Positions 7,657 to 15,869 of a DNA stretch of 46,054 nt are shown here, one piece after another (within the stretch, counting starts at the first letter, position 1; each line of letters starts with the position of its first letter). The notes under the pieces were generated by a model that worked only from the letters and a program-made list of their open reading frames with translations, did not search any database and had not been told where the DNA came from. The position numbers were made by a program, and so were the translations under genes. The stretch is from Clostridium sp. (GTDB lineage Bacteria > Bacillota > Clostridia > Clostridiales > Clostridiaceae). The stretch spans positions 1 through 46,054 of the forward strand of contig JALEZF010000050.1 of the NCBI GenBank assembly GCA_022773025.1. The letters are read 5' to 3'.

Positions 7657-9212
7657 TATTTTTCACCTCCTAGCATCAATTCTATAAATGGATTGAAATA
7701 TCTAGAATTCTTTTCTATAACACCATTTAGGCCCTTTCCACCATTTATAGGACGTTTTATACCAGCAAAAGTTCCTCGCTCTAAAGTTTCAAACAAACCT
7801 GCGTGCTCTATTTCTTTTAGCAAATGACATGATTTATTTAACACTTCATTAGCTCGATTTGCCATTATACCATCTGATTTAAATACTATTTCATTTCCTA
7901 AATCAGCCATAGTATTTTGAATATATTTTGCGTTTTCTATAGAAAGAAATCTATCTGACATAAATGGTGTGTGAATTGCTTCAGTGAGCATGCCAAGTAG
8001 ATGGATTCTTTGATTAGTTAGTACTGTGACTATATTAAATAGAGTGTCTTGAACATGACCTCTAAATATATTGCCTGTCATGAATTTGGTTGGGGGCATA
8101 TATTTTAATGGAGCGTTAGGGAAGATTTCACGAGCCATTTCAGCTTGAGCAAGCTCTAGTAGAAATCCATTTTTCACTGTTGGATCTATTTCAAAAGCAT
8201 GGCCTAAACCTTGCTGATCTTCTGGAAGCCCAGCTAAAAGTGCAAATTGTTCATTCATGAATTGAGAGGCTAGAACTGTATGAGCCTCCTCAACAGCATC
8301 TGCTGTAGTAAGATAATTATCCTCTCCAGTGTTTATGATAACACCAGCAAATCCATTTATAACCCTTGAGAAAAATTGATCAATTATTGTTCTTTTCATA
8401 TTTATATCTCTAAATAATATTCCATAAAGAGCATCATTAAGCATTACATCTAATCCTTCTAAGGCACCCATAGCAGCTATTTCAGGCATACATAATCCGG
8501 AACAGTAGTTGCAAAGTCTTATATAACGGTGAAGCTCTACCCCTACATCATCCAAAGCTTTTCTCATAAGTTTAAAATTTTCTTGGGTGGCAAAAGTGCC
8601 TCCAAAACCTTCTGTAGTAGCTCCATAAGGAACGTAGTCTAAAAGACTTTGACCAGTAGTTCTTATTACTGCTATAACATCAGCACCCTGTTTAGCAGCA
8701 GCAATAGCTTGGGTTATGTCTTCGTATATATTACCAGTTGCTACTATTACATAAAGAAGAGGACCTTCTTTATCGCCGAAGTCAGATAAAAAATTTTCCC
8801 TACGATGTCGTTGAGCTTTGATATTATTTATTGTTTCATCTATTATTGGCTGAAGAGCAAGTCTCACTTCAAATTCATCTCTTTCTTTTATTGAAGTGAG
8901 ATTAATATTTCCTTTTGAAACCTCTTCAGCTATTTCCTTAGGGCAAAGATCTGTTTCAATCATTGCATTTCCTATATAGTAAGCTGCGCCTATAGAGAGC
9001 CCATTACCTTCTTTTATATTATCAACAACAACATTGGGAAGAGGAACTCCAACTTCATCTACTCCATCAATGGAGAGAAGACGGCAAATTGCTCTTTCAA
9101 CAGTTACAGTGGTATTTTTATCGATAAAACCTTGGACATCTTTTGCTATATTTCTAGCATGATTTCTAGCTTCTTCAACGGTGTTAAAGTCTAAATTAAG
9201 TTTACTTTTCAT
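7656..9212 (-). CDS. kamD: Beta-lysine 5,6-aminomutase, large (alpha) subunit
   Basis: The 518-residue subunit provides the TIM-barrel active site that works with the cobalamin/PLP domain of KamE. Length and sequence fit the family throughout, including the barrel segments around LYVIVATGNIYEDI, the Tyr/Cys-rich RLCNYCSGLCMPE region and NDALYGILFRDINMKR. No truncation is seen. It overlaps kamC by 11 bp, and its AGGAGG lies inside the end of kamC. It overlaps kamE by one base. Tight coupling of D and E fits a complex with equal subunits. Confidence 0.93.
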   Translation of the reverse strand: MKSKLNLDFNTVEEARNHARNIAKDVQGFIDKNTTVTVERAICRLLSIDGVDEVGVPLPNVVVDNIKEGNGLSIGAAYYIGNAMIETDLCPKEIAEEVSKGNINLTSIKERDEFEVRLALQPIIDETINNIKAQRHRRENFLSDFGDKEGPLLYVIVATGNIYEDITQAIAAAKQGADVIAVIRTTGQSLLDYVPYGATTEGFGGTFATQENFKLMRKALDDVGVELHRYIRLCNYCSGLCMPEIAAMGALEGLDVMLNDALYGILFRDINMKRTIIDQFFSRVINGFAGVIINTGEDNYLTTADAVEEAHTVLASQFMNEQFALLAGLPEDQQGLGHAFEIDPTVKNGFLLELAQAEMAREIFPNAPLKYMPPTKFMTGNIFRGHVQDTLFNIVTVLTNQRIHLLGMLTEAIHTPFMSDRFLSIENAKYIQNTMADLGNEIVFKSDGIMANRANEVLNKSCHLLKEIEHAGLFETLERGTFAGIKRPINGGKGLNGVIEKNSRYFNPFIELMLGGEK

Positions 9213-10689
9213 TGTTACCCTCCTTATAATACTTTTCAGCTATATGAAGAATTTCTTTATTTAAACCTAAAACCATAGCTATATTTAAGGCATCTTTTGG
9301 AACTTCGGTTCTATTACTTACTCTCTCTAGCCTATAGTCCATATTTTCTTGAATTATAGCTATGGAATTAATTTGATTTTCCTGAACAGAAGAATTTATC
9401 TTTGAGAGATCCATATTTTTAAGTCCTACGACCTCATAATGAACCATAGTATCATCAGCCACATTATCATAATGAGTGGAAATCAAAGATATAGAACTCT
9501 TATCATTGAAATAATCACAAAGAGATTTCACAAGATAAAAACCTTCTTTAGGATTGGTGCCTCTTGCAAACTCATCTAATACTATGAGTCCATGATGATC
9601 TTCACTAAACTTCAATATACTCTTTAATTCTATGATTTCTGCACCAAAGGTTGAAAGACCCTTAGATACGGACTGCATATCATCAGATATAAAGCATATA
9701 AAATCCAAAATAGGAGCATGACATTCTCTGCAGAATACGAAAAATCCCATGTTGGCTAAAAGCACATTTAATATTATAGTTTGAAGAGACACGCTTTTTC
9801 CGCCCATATTCGCACCTGTAAGTACTGTAGATCCTTTGTTAAGTTTTATGCTTATAGGTGTGAAAGTCTTATTCTGCTCTGATAGTATGGACATGACTTT
9901 AGGATTTACAGCATCTTTTATAATTATAGATAAGTCTTTTGATATTGATGGCCGTACAGCATTATATTTTATAGATAGTTTAGCTTTTCCAAGGAGAAAA
10001 TCTAACTGACCTATAGATTTTATATTTTGAAAAAATTTATCTGTAAATGCTGTTAACTGATCAGACAAGTCCTCACGAATTGAGGATTCAATTTCCCTTT
10101 CTTCTAAGACGCATTGTCTACGGCTATTTTTTAGGGAATTAAGTGCTTTTGAATCTTTAGTTTTGAAAATTTGCTTTTCTATTCTACGTTTTAAATCTCT
10201 AACCTCTCTAAGTTTATTAGAATAACTGTCATATATATAAAAGGTAGGAAGATCGGAGCCATCTGGGTCTAGTAGAGTTACCACTTCTTTTAGAGAAATG
10301 AAAGAAAGCCCTGTTAAATTTAGATTATCATTCAAGGCATAAAAATCTTTAAGCAGTTCTTCTAAATATTGAGCAAATAGTTTAATTTCGTATAATTCAA
10401 CATCATCTAAGGTTTCACTATTTTCGCATCTTATAATAGAATTTTTTATATTTTTAAACTTACCAAGAGTAATTTCTATGTTTTTGTATAGAAAATCAAG
10501 ACTATTATAACTGGTTTTAACCTTTTCAAGATTTAAAAGTTCTGCATCTAGCATATCCCTTTCAAAGGTTGAATAAGGCTGTAGCTTTTTTACTATGTTC
10601 CTTCCAAAGGGGGTGATTAGCTGAAGTTCATTTAGTACAAAGTCTAAACCTATCTGACTGCGTATATGTTCATTTAAGAATTTATCCAT
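9202..10689 (-). CDS. kamC: KamC, MutS-like ATPase of the lysine operon
   Basis: The 495-residue protein has the C-terminal ATPase domain of MutS without the mismatch-binding domains. It shows a helical lever-like region (about 1-220), Walker A TGANMGGKS at 291-299, Walker B LIVLDEFARGTNP at about 366-378 and STHYDN afterwards. It is always found between kamA and kamD in known lysine operons. No reaction has been assigned. Its position beside a B12-dependent mutase suggests a chaperone or reactivating role (inference), not DNA repair. It overlaps kamD by 11 bp. Confidence 0.85.
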   Translation of the reverse strand: MDKFLNEHIRSQIGLDFVLNELQLITPFGRNIVKKLQPYSTFERDMLDAELLNLEKVKTSYNSLDFLYKNIEITLGKFKNIKNSIIRCENSETLDDVELYEIKLFAQYLEELLKDFYALNDNLNLTGLSFISLKEVVTLLDPDGSDLPTFYIYDSYSNKLREVRDLKRRIEKQIFKTKDSKALNSLKNSRRQCVLEEREIESSIREDLSDQLTAFTDKFFQNIKSIGQLDFLLGKAKLSIKYNAVRPSISKDLSIIIKDAVNPKVMSILSEQNKTFTPISIKLNKGSTVLTGANMGGKSVSLQTIILNVLLANMGFFVFCRECHAPILDFICFISDDMQSVSKGLSTFGAEIIELKSILKFSEDHHGLIVLDEFARGTNPKEGFYLVKSLCDYFNDKSSISLISTHYDNVADDTMVHYEVVGLKNMDLSKINSSVQENQINSIAIIQENMDYRLERVSNRTEVPKDALNIAMVLGLNKEILHIAEKYYKEGNNEK

Positions 10690-10700
10690 AATTAAACCTC

Positions 10701-11738
10701 CTATATATCATGAATAACATCAAAGACTGGTATTGATATGCTATGTCTAAGCTTATATAAAAATTCTTCAGGAGAAAAATCATACCCATAAGGAGAAGTA
10801 GGATTTGAGGTGATACACAAAATCTTTATGGGATTTAAAACTTTTAAGGTGCAGCTTAGAAAAAGTAAATTTTCATATGTATTTTTATCTATTAGAAATT
10901 TTGTACCATCTTCAGCAATAAAAGTTTTGCTTTTTAGTTTTGATGGATTTTGTAGCAATGCTTTAAATAAAGTTGAAGTTAAAGCTCCTTTTATAAAAAT
11001 ATCAGTGGTAGAATCCTCTATAGACTCTAGAATTTCTTTTGAAATGTTTAAGGAAGTCAGGCTTCTTATGATTTTTAGATTTCCTTTACCATCATTAAGG
11101 ATACAGCGTTCATCTATTGAAGTATTTGTAAGTCTTTCTGAAAGAAAAATATCATCAACAGCTGGTAGCATCAGCATAGATGCAGTGTGAGCCGTATAAT
11201 TAACAACTTTGTTAATGTCCTTATTTAGGGAAGCCCCAGTTGAAAGTATGGCTCCTTGGTTTATATTTCGCCCTATAAAAGATTTTCTATTAATTGCTCC
11301 ATCTACGAATATTTTGTTACAGCCACACATTTTTAGAATTTCACATATATGCTCCATTTGGGAGTTTAGAGAAGGTCCAGCAAGGTCTACATACCCATCA
11401 TTTAGAGCTTTTACAATTACAACTTTCCCCATAGAAGTATGTATGTCTGTTGAATAAAAAATTTCCTTGGTAATATCGCAATTTTTTAAACAGTCCTTGG
11501 CAGTTGCAACAAAAGTACCTTTTTTTATATAAATTTTAGGCTTTGGAGTGAAGGTAACGGTATCTATATCTTCACCATCCCGGCCTATAGAAGTTAAGCC
11601 TATACAATAATCACTATAAGAAATATTGGAGATAAAATAATTTAAAACTGTAGTTTTTCCAGCATTCTTGTCCATGCCTATTATAGAGATTATAGGGCAG
11701 GTTTTTATTATATCTATTATGGATGTATCATTTCTCAT
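10701..11738 (-). CDS. kamB: KamB, P-loop protein of the lysine operon
   Basis: The 345-residue protein starts with a P-loop at residues 21-30 (GMDKNAGKTT), like deviant Walker A NTPases of the MinD/DTBS type. The later sequence has DLAGPSLNSQ, a VDGAINRKS motif and a Gly-rich ATGASLNKD region, but I cannot assign a catalytic role. Homologues occur only in lysine (and similar ornithine) fermentation operons next to kamC. A role in assembling or reactivating the aminomutases is inference. The gene lies 11 bp upstream of kamC and 61 bp downstream of kamA. Confidence 0.8.
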   Translation of the reverse strand: MRNDTSIIDIIKTCPIISIIGMDKNAGKTTVLNYFISNISYSDYCIGLTSIGRDGEDIDTVTFTPKPKIYIKKGTFVATAKDCLKNCDITKEIFYSTDIHTSMGKVVIVKALNDGYVDLAGPSLNSQMEHICEILKMCGCNKIFVDGAINRKSFIGRNINQGAILSTGASLNKDINKVVNYTAHTASMLMLPAVDDIFLSERLTNTSIDERCILNDGKGNLKIIRSLTSLNISKEILESIEDSTTDIFIKGALTSTLFKALLQNPSKLKSKTFIAEDGTKFLIDKNTYENLLFLSCTLKVLNPIKILCITSNPTSPYGYDFSPEEFLYKLRHSISIPVFDVIHDI

Positions 11739-11799
11739 ACTTAACCTCCATTAAAAATTATCAAGGGAAACACAGATAGTATTTCCCTCAGAAGAAAAG

Positions 11800-13050
11800 C
11801 TATTTTCTATTTCGCTTCCTTCGTAATAAGTCCTTTGGTTCTATTGAGACTGTATGGTTTTCATATAAACCAGATACTCCGGTATATGTGAATGGCCTAT
11901 CTCCAGTGCAGACCTCACAGTTACAGCTAGAGGAATAGTCTTTTGGTTCAGTGTAAGTGGTTATAACTCCTTCAAAGTTTCTTAGTACAACTTTGTTAGT
12001 GCCTTGAGAGATGACATAGTTAGGCATAACAGGTATTTTGCCACCACCATTTGGACCATCTACAACAAAGGTAGGTACACAGAAACCAGAGGTATGTCCC
12101 CGTAACCCCTCTATGATTTCTATGCCTTTAGCTACAGGAGTCCTAAAATGCTCAAGACCGAAAGATAAGTCACATTGGTAAATGTAGTAAGGTCTTACTC
12201 TTATCTTTACTAATTCATGGACTAGAGTTCTCATAACATGGACACAGTCATTTACACCCCTAAGGAGAACAGATTGATTCCCTAGAGGAATACCAGCATC
12301 AGCTAGTTTAGCACAGGCAGCAGCAGATTCCGGAGTTATTTCATTTGGATGATTAAAGTGAACATTAACCCATATAGGGTGGTATTTTTTTAGCATGTTT
12401 ACTAAATCATCAGTTATTCTTTGAGGCATTACTACTGGTGCGCGTGTTCCAATTCGAATTATTTCCACATGAGGTATCTCACGTAATTTTTTTATTATAT
12501 ATTCAAGAGTTTCATCTGAAACTAAAAGAGCATCTCCTCCAGACAAAAGTACATCTCTTACTTCTGGAGTTTCAGCTATATATTCAATAGCTTTGTCTAT
12601 TTGATGAAGTGTAAGAGCTTTATCGTGATGGCCTGCAAATCTTCTTCTAGTACAATGTCTGCAGTACATGGAGCATTTATCTGTTATCAAAAGAAGAACT
12701 CTGTCAGGATATCTGTGAGTTAGTCCTGGTACAGGAGAATCAGAATCCTCATGAAGAGGGTCTTCTAAATCTGATGAAGATTTATGCAGCTCTAAGGCTG
12801 TAGGGATTGCCTGCTTTCTAATTGGGTCGAAGGGATCTTCAGGATCTATAAGGCTTAGGTAGTAAGGAGTTATGGCCATACGAAGTGTACCTAGACATTG
12901 CCGTACACCTTCCTCCTCTTCTAAAGTTAAAGGAATATATTTCTTTAGTTTTTCTAAGGTTGTAATTCTATTTTTAAGTTGCCATTGCCAATCATTCCAT
13001 TGTTCATCAGGAACATCTTTAAAAAGCTCATAACGCCTATAAAGTTTCAT
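11800..13050 (-). CDS. kamA: Lysine 2,3-aminomutase (radical SAM, PLP)
   Basis: KamA converts L-lysine to L-beta-lysine, the first step of lysine fermentation. The radical SAM motif CSMYCRHC places the cluster cysteines at 126, 130 and 133. The PLP lysine is K338 in GGGKIPV (337 in the C. subterminale SB4 enzyme). The C-terminal CNCEVC region is the zinc site linking subunits in that enzyme. The 416-residue length matches the clostridial enzymes. The ATG has GGGGG nearby (11 nt). The family also includes glutamate 2,3-aminomutase, but the operon makes lysine the clear substrate. Confidence 0.95.
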   Translation of the reverse strand: MKLYRRYELFKDVPDEQWNDWQWQLKNRITTLEKLKKYIPLTLEEEEGVRQCLGTLRMAITPYYLSLIDPEDPFDPIRKQAIPTALELHKSSSDLEDPLHEDSDSPVPGLTHRYPDRVLLLITDKCSMYCRHCTRRRFAGHHDKALTLHQIDKAIEYIAETPEVRDVLLSGGDALLVSDETLEYIIKKLREIPHVEIIRIGTRAPVVMPQRITDDLVNMLKKYHPIWVNVHFNHPNEITPESAAACAKLADAGIPLGNQSVLLRGVNDCVHVMRTLVHELVKIRVRPYYIYQCDLSFGLEHFRTPVAKGIEIIEGLRGHTSGFCVPTFVVDGPNGGGKIPVMPNYVISQGTNKVVLRNFEGVITTYTEPKDYSSSCNCEVCTGDRPFTYTGVSGLYENHTVSIEPKDLLRRKRNRK

Positions 13051-13069
13051 AATTACCCCCTACATTAAT

Positions 13070-14104
13070 TTATATATATCTATTTTTGAATATGTCTCTT
13101 AAGGTTTCACTTTCCCTTAATTCCTCAAGTGTAATAGCTGCATGGTCTTTAGTGTAGCCATTTCCAACTATCATAGTTACATCTTTGCCGATACCTTCAG
13201 CTCCAAGGGCTGCTTTAGTGAAACTTGTTGCCATGGAGAAGAAATAAACTATACCTTCATCTCTTACAGGAAGTATACAAGACATTTCAGTATTTGGAAT
13301 GTTTACACAGCTTATAGAAATGTCTACTTCTTTTCCACCATTAGCAGCTAAGGTTTTGTTTAGTACATCCATAGGAACTGTAGCATCACTTACTATTGTT
13401 TCATGACATAACTTCCATTCCTTTAACTCTTTAGCTTGACTTTCTTTTCTTACCATAGCTATGACTTTTCCCGTTGGACCTACTCTCTTCATGGCTTCAT
13501 AGCAGCATAGCATTCCTGATTTTCCAGCAGCACCTAAGATTAGAACGCTTTGCCCTGGACGAACAAGTTTTGCTGTTTGAGATGGAGCACCAGCTACATC
13601 AAGAGCTGCAAGAGCTAGATTTTCAGACATGTCTGAAGGCAGCTTAGCGTATATAGCGCTTTCGAATAATATAGCTTGAGCTTTAACTTCAACTCTATCT
13701 ATATCTTTTTTTATATCTAAAATCTTTTCTATCTTTAAAGGTGTAAGGGATAAGGACACTAAAGAAGCTATTCTATCTCCAACCTTTAAATCTATATTTT
13801 TTAGATCCTCACCAATTTGAGCAACAGTTCCTATGAACATTCCGCCAGAACCGGTAACGGGATTTTGCATTTTACCTCTTTCATTTACTATAGACATGAT
13901 TTTCTCAGATATCTTAGTGGTGTCACCTTCAGCTTCTTTTTCTATTTGAGTGAAAGAAGCTGAATCTATATTTAAGGCTTGAACATCTACAAGTACTTCA
14001 TTTGAATAGATATTCATGTTGTTGTCTATTTTGTAAGCAGCTTGAGTTAAAACTCCTTTTGGTTCAATAACTCTATGAGTTCCATATTTACATCCTTTAG
14101 TCAT
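13070..14104 (-). CDS. kdd: L-erythro-3,5-diaminohexanoate dehydrogenase
   Basis: Kdd oxidises 3,5-diaminohexanoate to 5-amino-3-oxohexanoate with NAD(P). The 344-residue product has an N-terminal GroES-like part and a Rossmann fold with LILGAAGKSGMLCC at about 188-202. It lies in the fixed order kal-kce-kdd-kamA seen in Fusobacterium and C. sticklandii, which separates it from ordinary zinc alcohol dehydrogenases. AGGAGG-type sequence (GTGGAGGTTTT) precedes the ATG. No key residue appears missing. Confidence 0.92.
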   Translation of the reverse strand: MTKGCKYGTHRVIEPKGVLTQAAYKIDNNMNIYSNEVLVDVQALNIDSASFTQIEKEAEGDTTKISEKIMSIVNERGKMQNPVTGSGGMFIGTVAQIGEDLKNIDLKVGDRIASLVSLSLTPLKIEKILDIKKDIDRVEVKAQAILFESAIYAKLPSDMSENLALAALDVAGAPSQTAKLVRPGQSVLILGAAGKSGMLCCYEAMKRVGPTGKVIAMVRKESQAKELKEWKLCHETIVSDATVPMDVLNKTLAANGGKEVDISISCVNIPNTEMSCILPVRDEGIVYFFSMATSFTKAALGAEGIGKDVTMIVGNGYTKDHAAITLEELRESETLRDIFKNRYI

Positions 14105-14133
14105 GATAAAACCTCCACAAATTAAATTTATAG

Positions 14134-14952
14134 TTATTTTAGACCTAATATAATTCTAGCTTCATCAGGTGATGCTACTTCTCTTCCTAAAAGAGAAGCT
14201 AAAGCTACAGCCTTTTCTACAAGTTCACTATTAGATTTGGCTAGTATTCCTTTTGAGAGATAAACATTATCTTCAAAACCAACTCTTACATGGCCGCCTG
14301 ATATTATAGACATGGCTGCCATTTGGAATTGAGCTTTTCCTATACCAGATACGGTAAAAGTGCTTCCAGGAGGAATGCTACCGCACATGAAAGCAAGGTC
14401 CCTTGGATTTGCTGATATGCCTCCATTTACTCCCATAACAAAATTAAAGTGCATAGGAGCTTTGATGTAGCCTTTTTTATTTAACCTTAAAGCCATATCA
14501 ATCATTCCCTTATCAAATACTTCAATCTCAGGTTTGATATTTAATGAAGCCATTTTTTCAGCAAATTCCTTTATGGTATTTTCAGTATTTACGAAGATAT
14601 CATCACCACCAAAATTACAAGTACCGCAATCTAATGTAGCCATTTCAGGATTTAGATATATTGGCTGAAGTCTTTCCTCATTTGACATGCCAACGGCTCC
14701 ACCTGTAGAGGGCTGAATTATAATATCTGGATAGCGAGATTTTATAGCATCTATACATAGTTTAAATCTATCTTTTGATTGAGTTGGAGTACCATCATCC
14801 TCTCTTACATGAAGATGGATTATGGAGGCTCCTGCTCTGTAGCAGGCTTCTGCTTCATCAGCTATTTCTTTTACGGTATAAGGTACATTAGGATTATTTT
14901 CTTTCATGACCTCTGCTCCGCATATGGCAGCAGTTATAATTAGCTTTTCCAC
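14134..14952 (-). CDS. kce: 3-keto-5-aminohexanoate cleavage enzyme
   Basis: Kce condenses 5-amino-3-oxohexanoate with acetyl-CoA and splits it to L-3-aminobutyryl-CoA and acetoacetate. The 272-residue (beta/alpha)8 barrel belongs to the BKACE family (formerly DUF849). Visible features are the zinc-binding HLHVRE motif (about 46-51), the start NITAAICGAE-type strand, GGAVGMS, and the MHFNFVMGVNGG and GSTFTVSGIGKAQ strands. The His at HLHVR and Glu at the end of the next strands fit the metal site. It overlaps kal by one base. Confidence 0.92.
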   Translation of the reverse strand: MEKLIITAAICGAEVMKENNPNVPYTVKEIADEAEACYRAGASIIHLHVREDDGTPTQSKDRFKLCIDAIKSRYPDIIIQPSTGGAVGMSNEERLQPIYLNPEMATLDCGTCNFGGDDIFVNTENTIKEFAEKMASLNIKPEIEVFDKGMIDMALRLNKKGYIKAPMHFNFVMGVNGGISANPRDLAFMCGSIPPGSTFTVSGIGKAQFQMAAMSIISGGHVRVGFEDNVYLSKGILAKSNSELVEKAVALASLLGREVASPDEARIILGLK

Positions 14953-15350
14953 TACAAATTAACCTCCTGATTTTTTCTTTGTTTTTCTTTTGGAACAACA
15001 CAAGTTCCAGAAGCTCTGCATACCACTATGGGTTCTTTTAAAATATCGCAGGCAGAATCACTTATATCACATCGTGGGACTATAACCTTTCTAGCTTCAA
15101 AAATCATCTTTCTTGAAGTAGTTCCAGAACTTATGATTTCCCCTGTAGCCTCAATGTAATCACCTGCATAAACAGGTGCAAGAAACTCTACATTATCATA
15201 AGCCCTGAAAAGTCCTTCATCACCATCATTCATGATAAGCAGCTCGGTAGCAACATCACCAAAAAGCTGAAGCATTCTGGCTCCATCTACTAAGTTACCG
15301 CCATAATGGGCATCATGACTGCTCATCCTTAACCTTATTAAGGATTTCAC
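14952..15350 (-). CDS. kal: 3-aminobutyryl-CoA ammonia-lyase
   Basis: Kal removes ammonia from L-3-aminobutyryl-CoA to give crotonyl-CoA, which then enters butyrate formation. The 132-residue product is a hotdog-fold protein, with the helix [18 protein letters not shown] and the strand region containing [12 protein letters not shown]. The start is GTG at 15350, with AGGAGG 7 nt upstream. An ATG two bases earlier is followed at once by TGA and cannot be used. It is the first gene of the operon, about 150 nt after the riboswitch terminator. Confidence 0.9.
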   Translation of the reverse strand: MKSLIRLRMSSHDAHYGGNLVDGARMLQLFGDVATELLIMNDGDEGLFRAYDNVEFLAPVYAGDYIEATGEIISSGTTSRKMIFEARKVIVPRCDISDSACDILKEPIVVCRASGTCVVPKEKQRKNQEVNL

Positions 15351-15499
15351 ATTAAAACCTCCTTTGACTTAAAAATTTTGAATAAGAAATTAAAAAAATA
15401 AGCTTTTAAATCTTTGGTAAATCAAGAAAAATTAAATCTTTAGATTATAATTGTGCATCTTTAGAATGAATTTAGAATTATAAGTATTTTTAAGCAAAT

Positions 15500-15524
15500 A
15501 AAAAAGGCACTGAAATTTCAGTGC
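15500..15524 (-). terminator. Riboswitch-controlled intrinsic terminator
   Basis: GCACTGAAATTTCAGTGC (15507-15524) is a perfect palindrome that can form a 7-bp stem with a 4-nt loop. On the - strand it is followed by CTTTTTT. An outer 11-bp helix between 15486-15496 and 15530-15540 could also enclose it in read-through RNA. Confidence 0.85.
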
Positions 15525-15588
15525 ATAGATGCTTAAAAATTTGTAGACTATCCATGCAATGAAAAATCTATTTTCATTACATAAATAG
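15500..15588 (-). promoter_or_regulatory. Expression platform of the lysine riboswitch, predicted ON with lysine
   Basis: Four pairings compete. P1 uses 15579-15588. An alternative 18-bp hairpin (three G-U pairs) pairs 15571-15588 with 15548-15565 and takes the P1 strand. An antiterminator pairs 15550-15558 with 15522-15530 (9 bp, one G-U). The terminator uses 15507-15524. With lysine, P1 holds, 15550-15558 stays free, the antiterminator forms and transcription continues. Without lysine the long hairpin sequesters it and the terminator forms. This logic is drawn by hand, without energies. Confidence 0.7.
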
Positions 15589-15752
15589 CGCTCCATAATT
15601 TCATGGCAGGAATAAGGATGTTGTACCTTAATCCCAAGAATTTATATATGAACCTATAAATCCTTTCGGCAAACAAAGAATTCGCTATATCATAAGGGGT
15701 TCATCCCAATTTTAAATATATGCTACCACTTTATCTGCGCCTCTATTTATGT
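15579..15752 (-). ncRNA. Lysine riboswitch (L-box) aptamer
   Basis: On the - strand RNA the conserved core is present in order: UAGAGGCGC at the start, GUAGC, GGGAUGAACCCC hairpin, UUUGCCGAAAGG, UUGGGAUUAAGG, CUGCCAUG, and UGGAGCGCUAU at the end. These match the L-box consensus. P1 is a perfect 10-bp helix between 15743-15752 and 15579-15588. It lies about 14 nt after the predicted transcription start and precedes the lysine-fermentation operon instead of a biosynthetic gene. Confidence 0.9.
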
Positions 15753-15772
15753 TTATTATTTTGTACAATTTA

Positions 15773-15801
15773 ATTATAAGGTTACTGTAAATAAATGTCA
15801 A
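15773..15801 (-). promoter_or_regulatory. Consensus promoter of the lysine operon
   Basis: On the - strand: TTGACA (15801-15796), 17-bp spacer, TATAAT (15778-15773). Both boxes are perfect sigma-A consensus, so transcription should be strong and regulation left to the riboswitch. Start is expected near 15766. Confidence 0.9.
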
Positions 15802-15830
15802 CAATCTATCGTGGGACAGATTTATACAAA

Positions 15831-15867
15831 AAAACTGATTAAGATTCGCATCTAATCAGTTTTTTTA
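15831..15867. terminator. Bidirectional terminator after the exporter operon
   Basis: AAAACTGATTA (15831-15841) pairs with TAATCAGTTTT (15853-15863), with further GAT/ATC pairing inside. T tracts lie on both sides. For the - strand it sits just past the stop at 15870 and shields the kam promoter from exporter transcription. Confidence 0.85.
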
Positions 15868-15869
15868 TT

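Noticed and set aside
9202..10689. DNA mismatch repair MutS
   Set aside because: The mismatch-recognition domains are missing, and the gene is embedded in a catabolic operon.
12000..14100. kamA as glutamate aminomutase and kdd as a generic alcohol dehydrogenase
   Set aside because: The complete kal-kce-kdd-kam order and the lysine riboswitch point to lysine.
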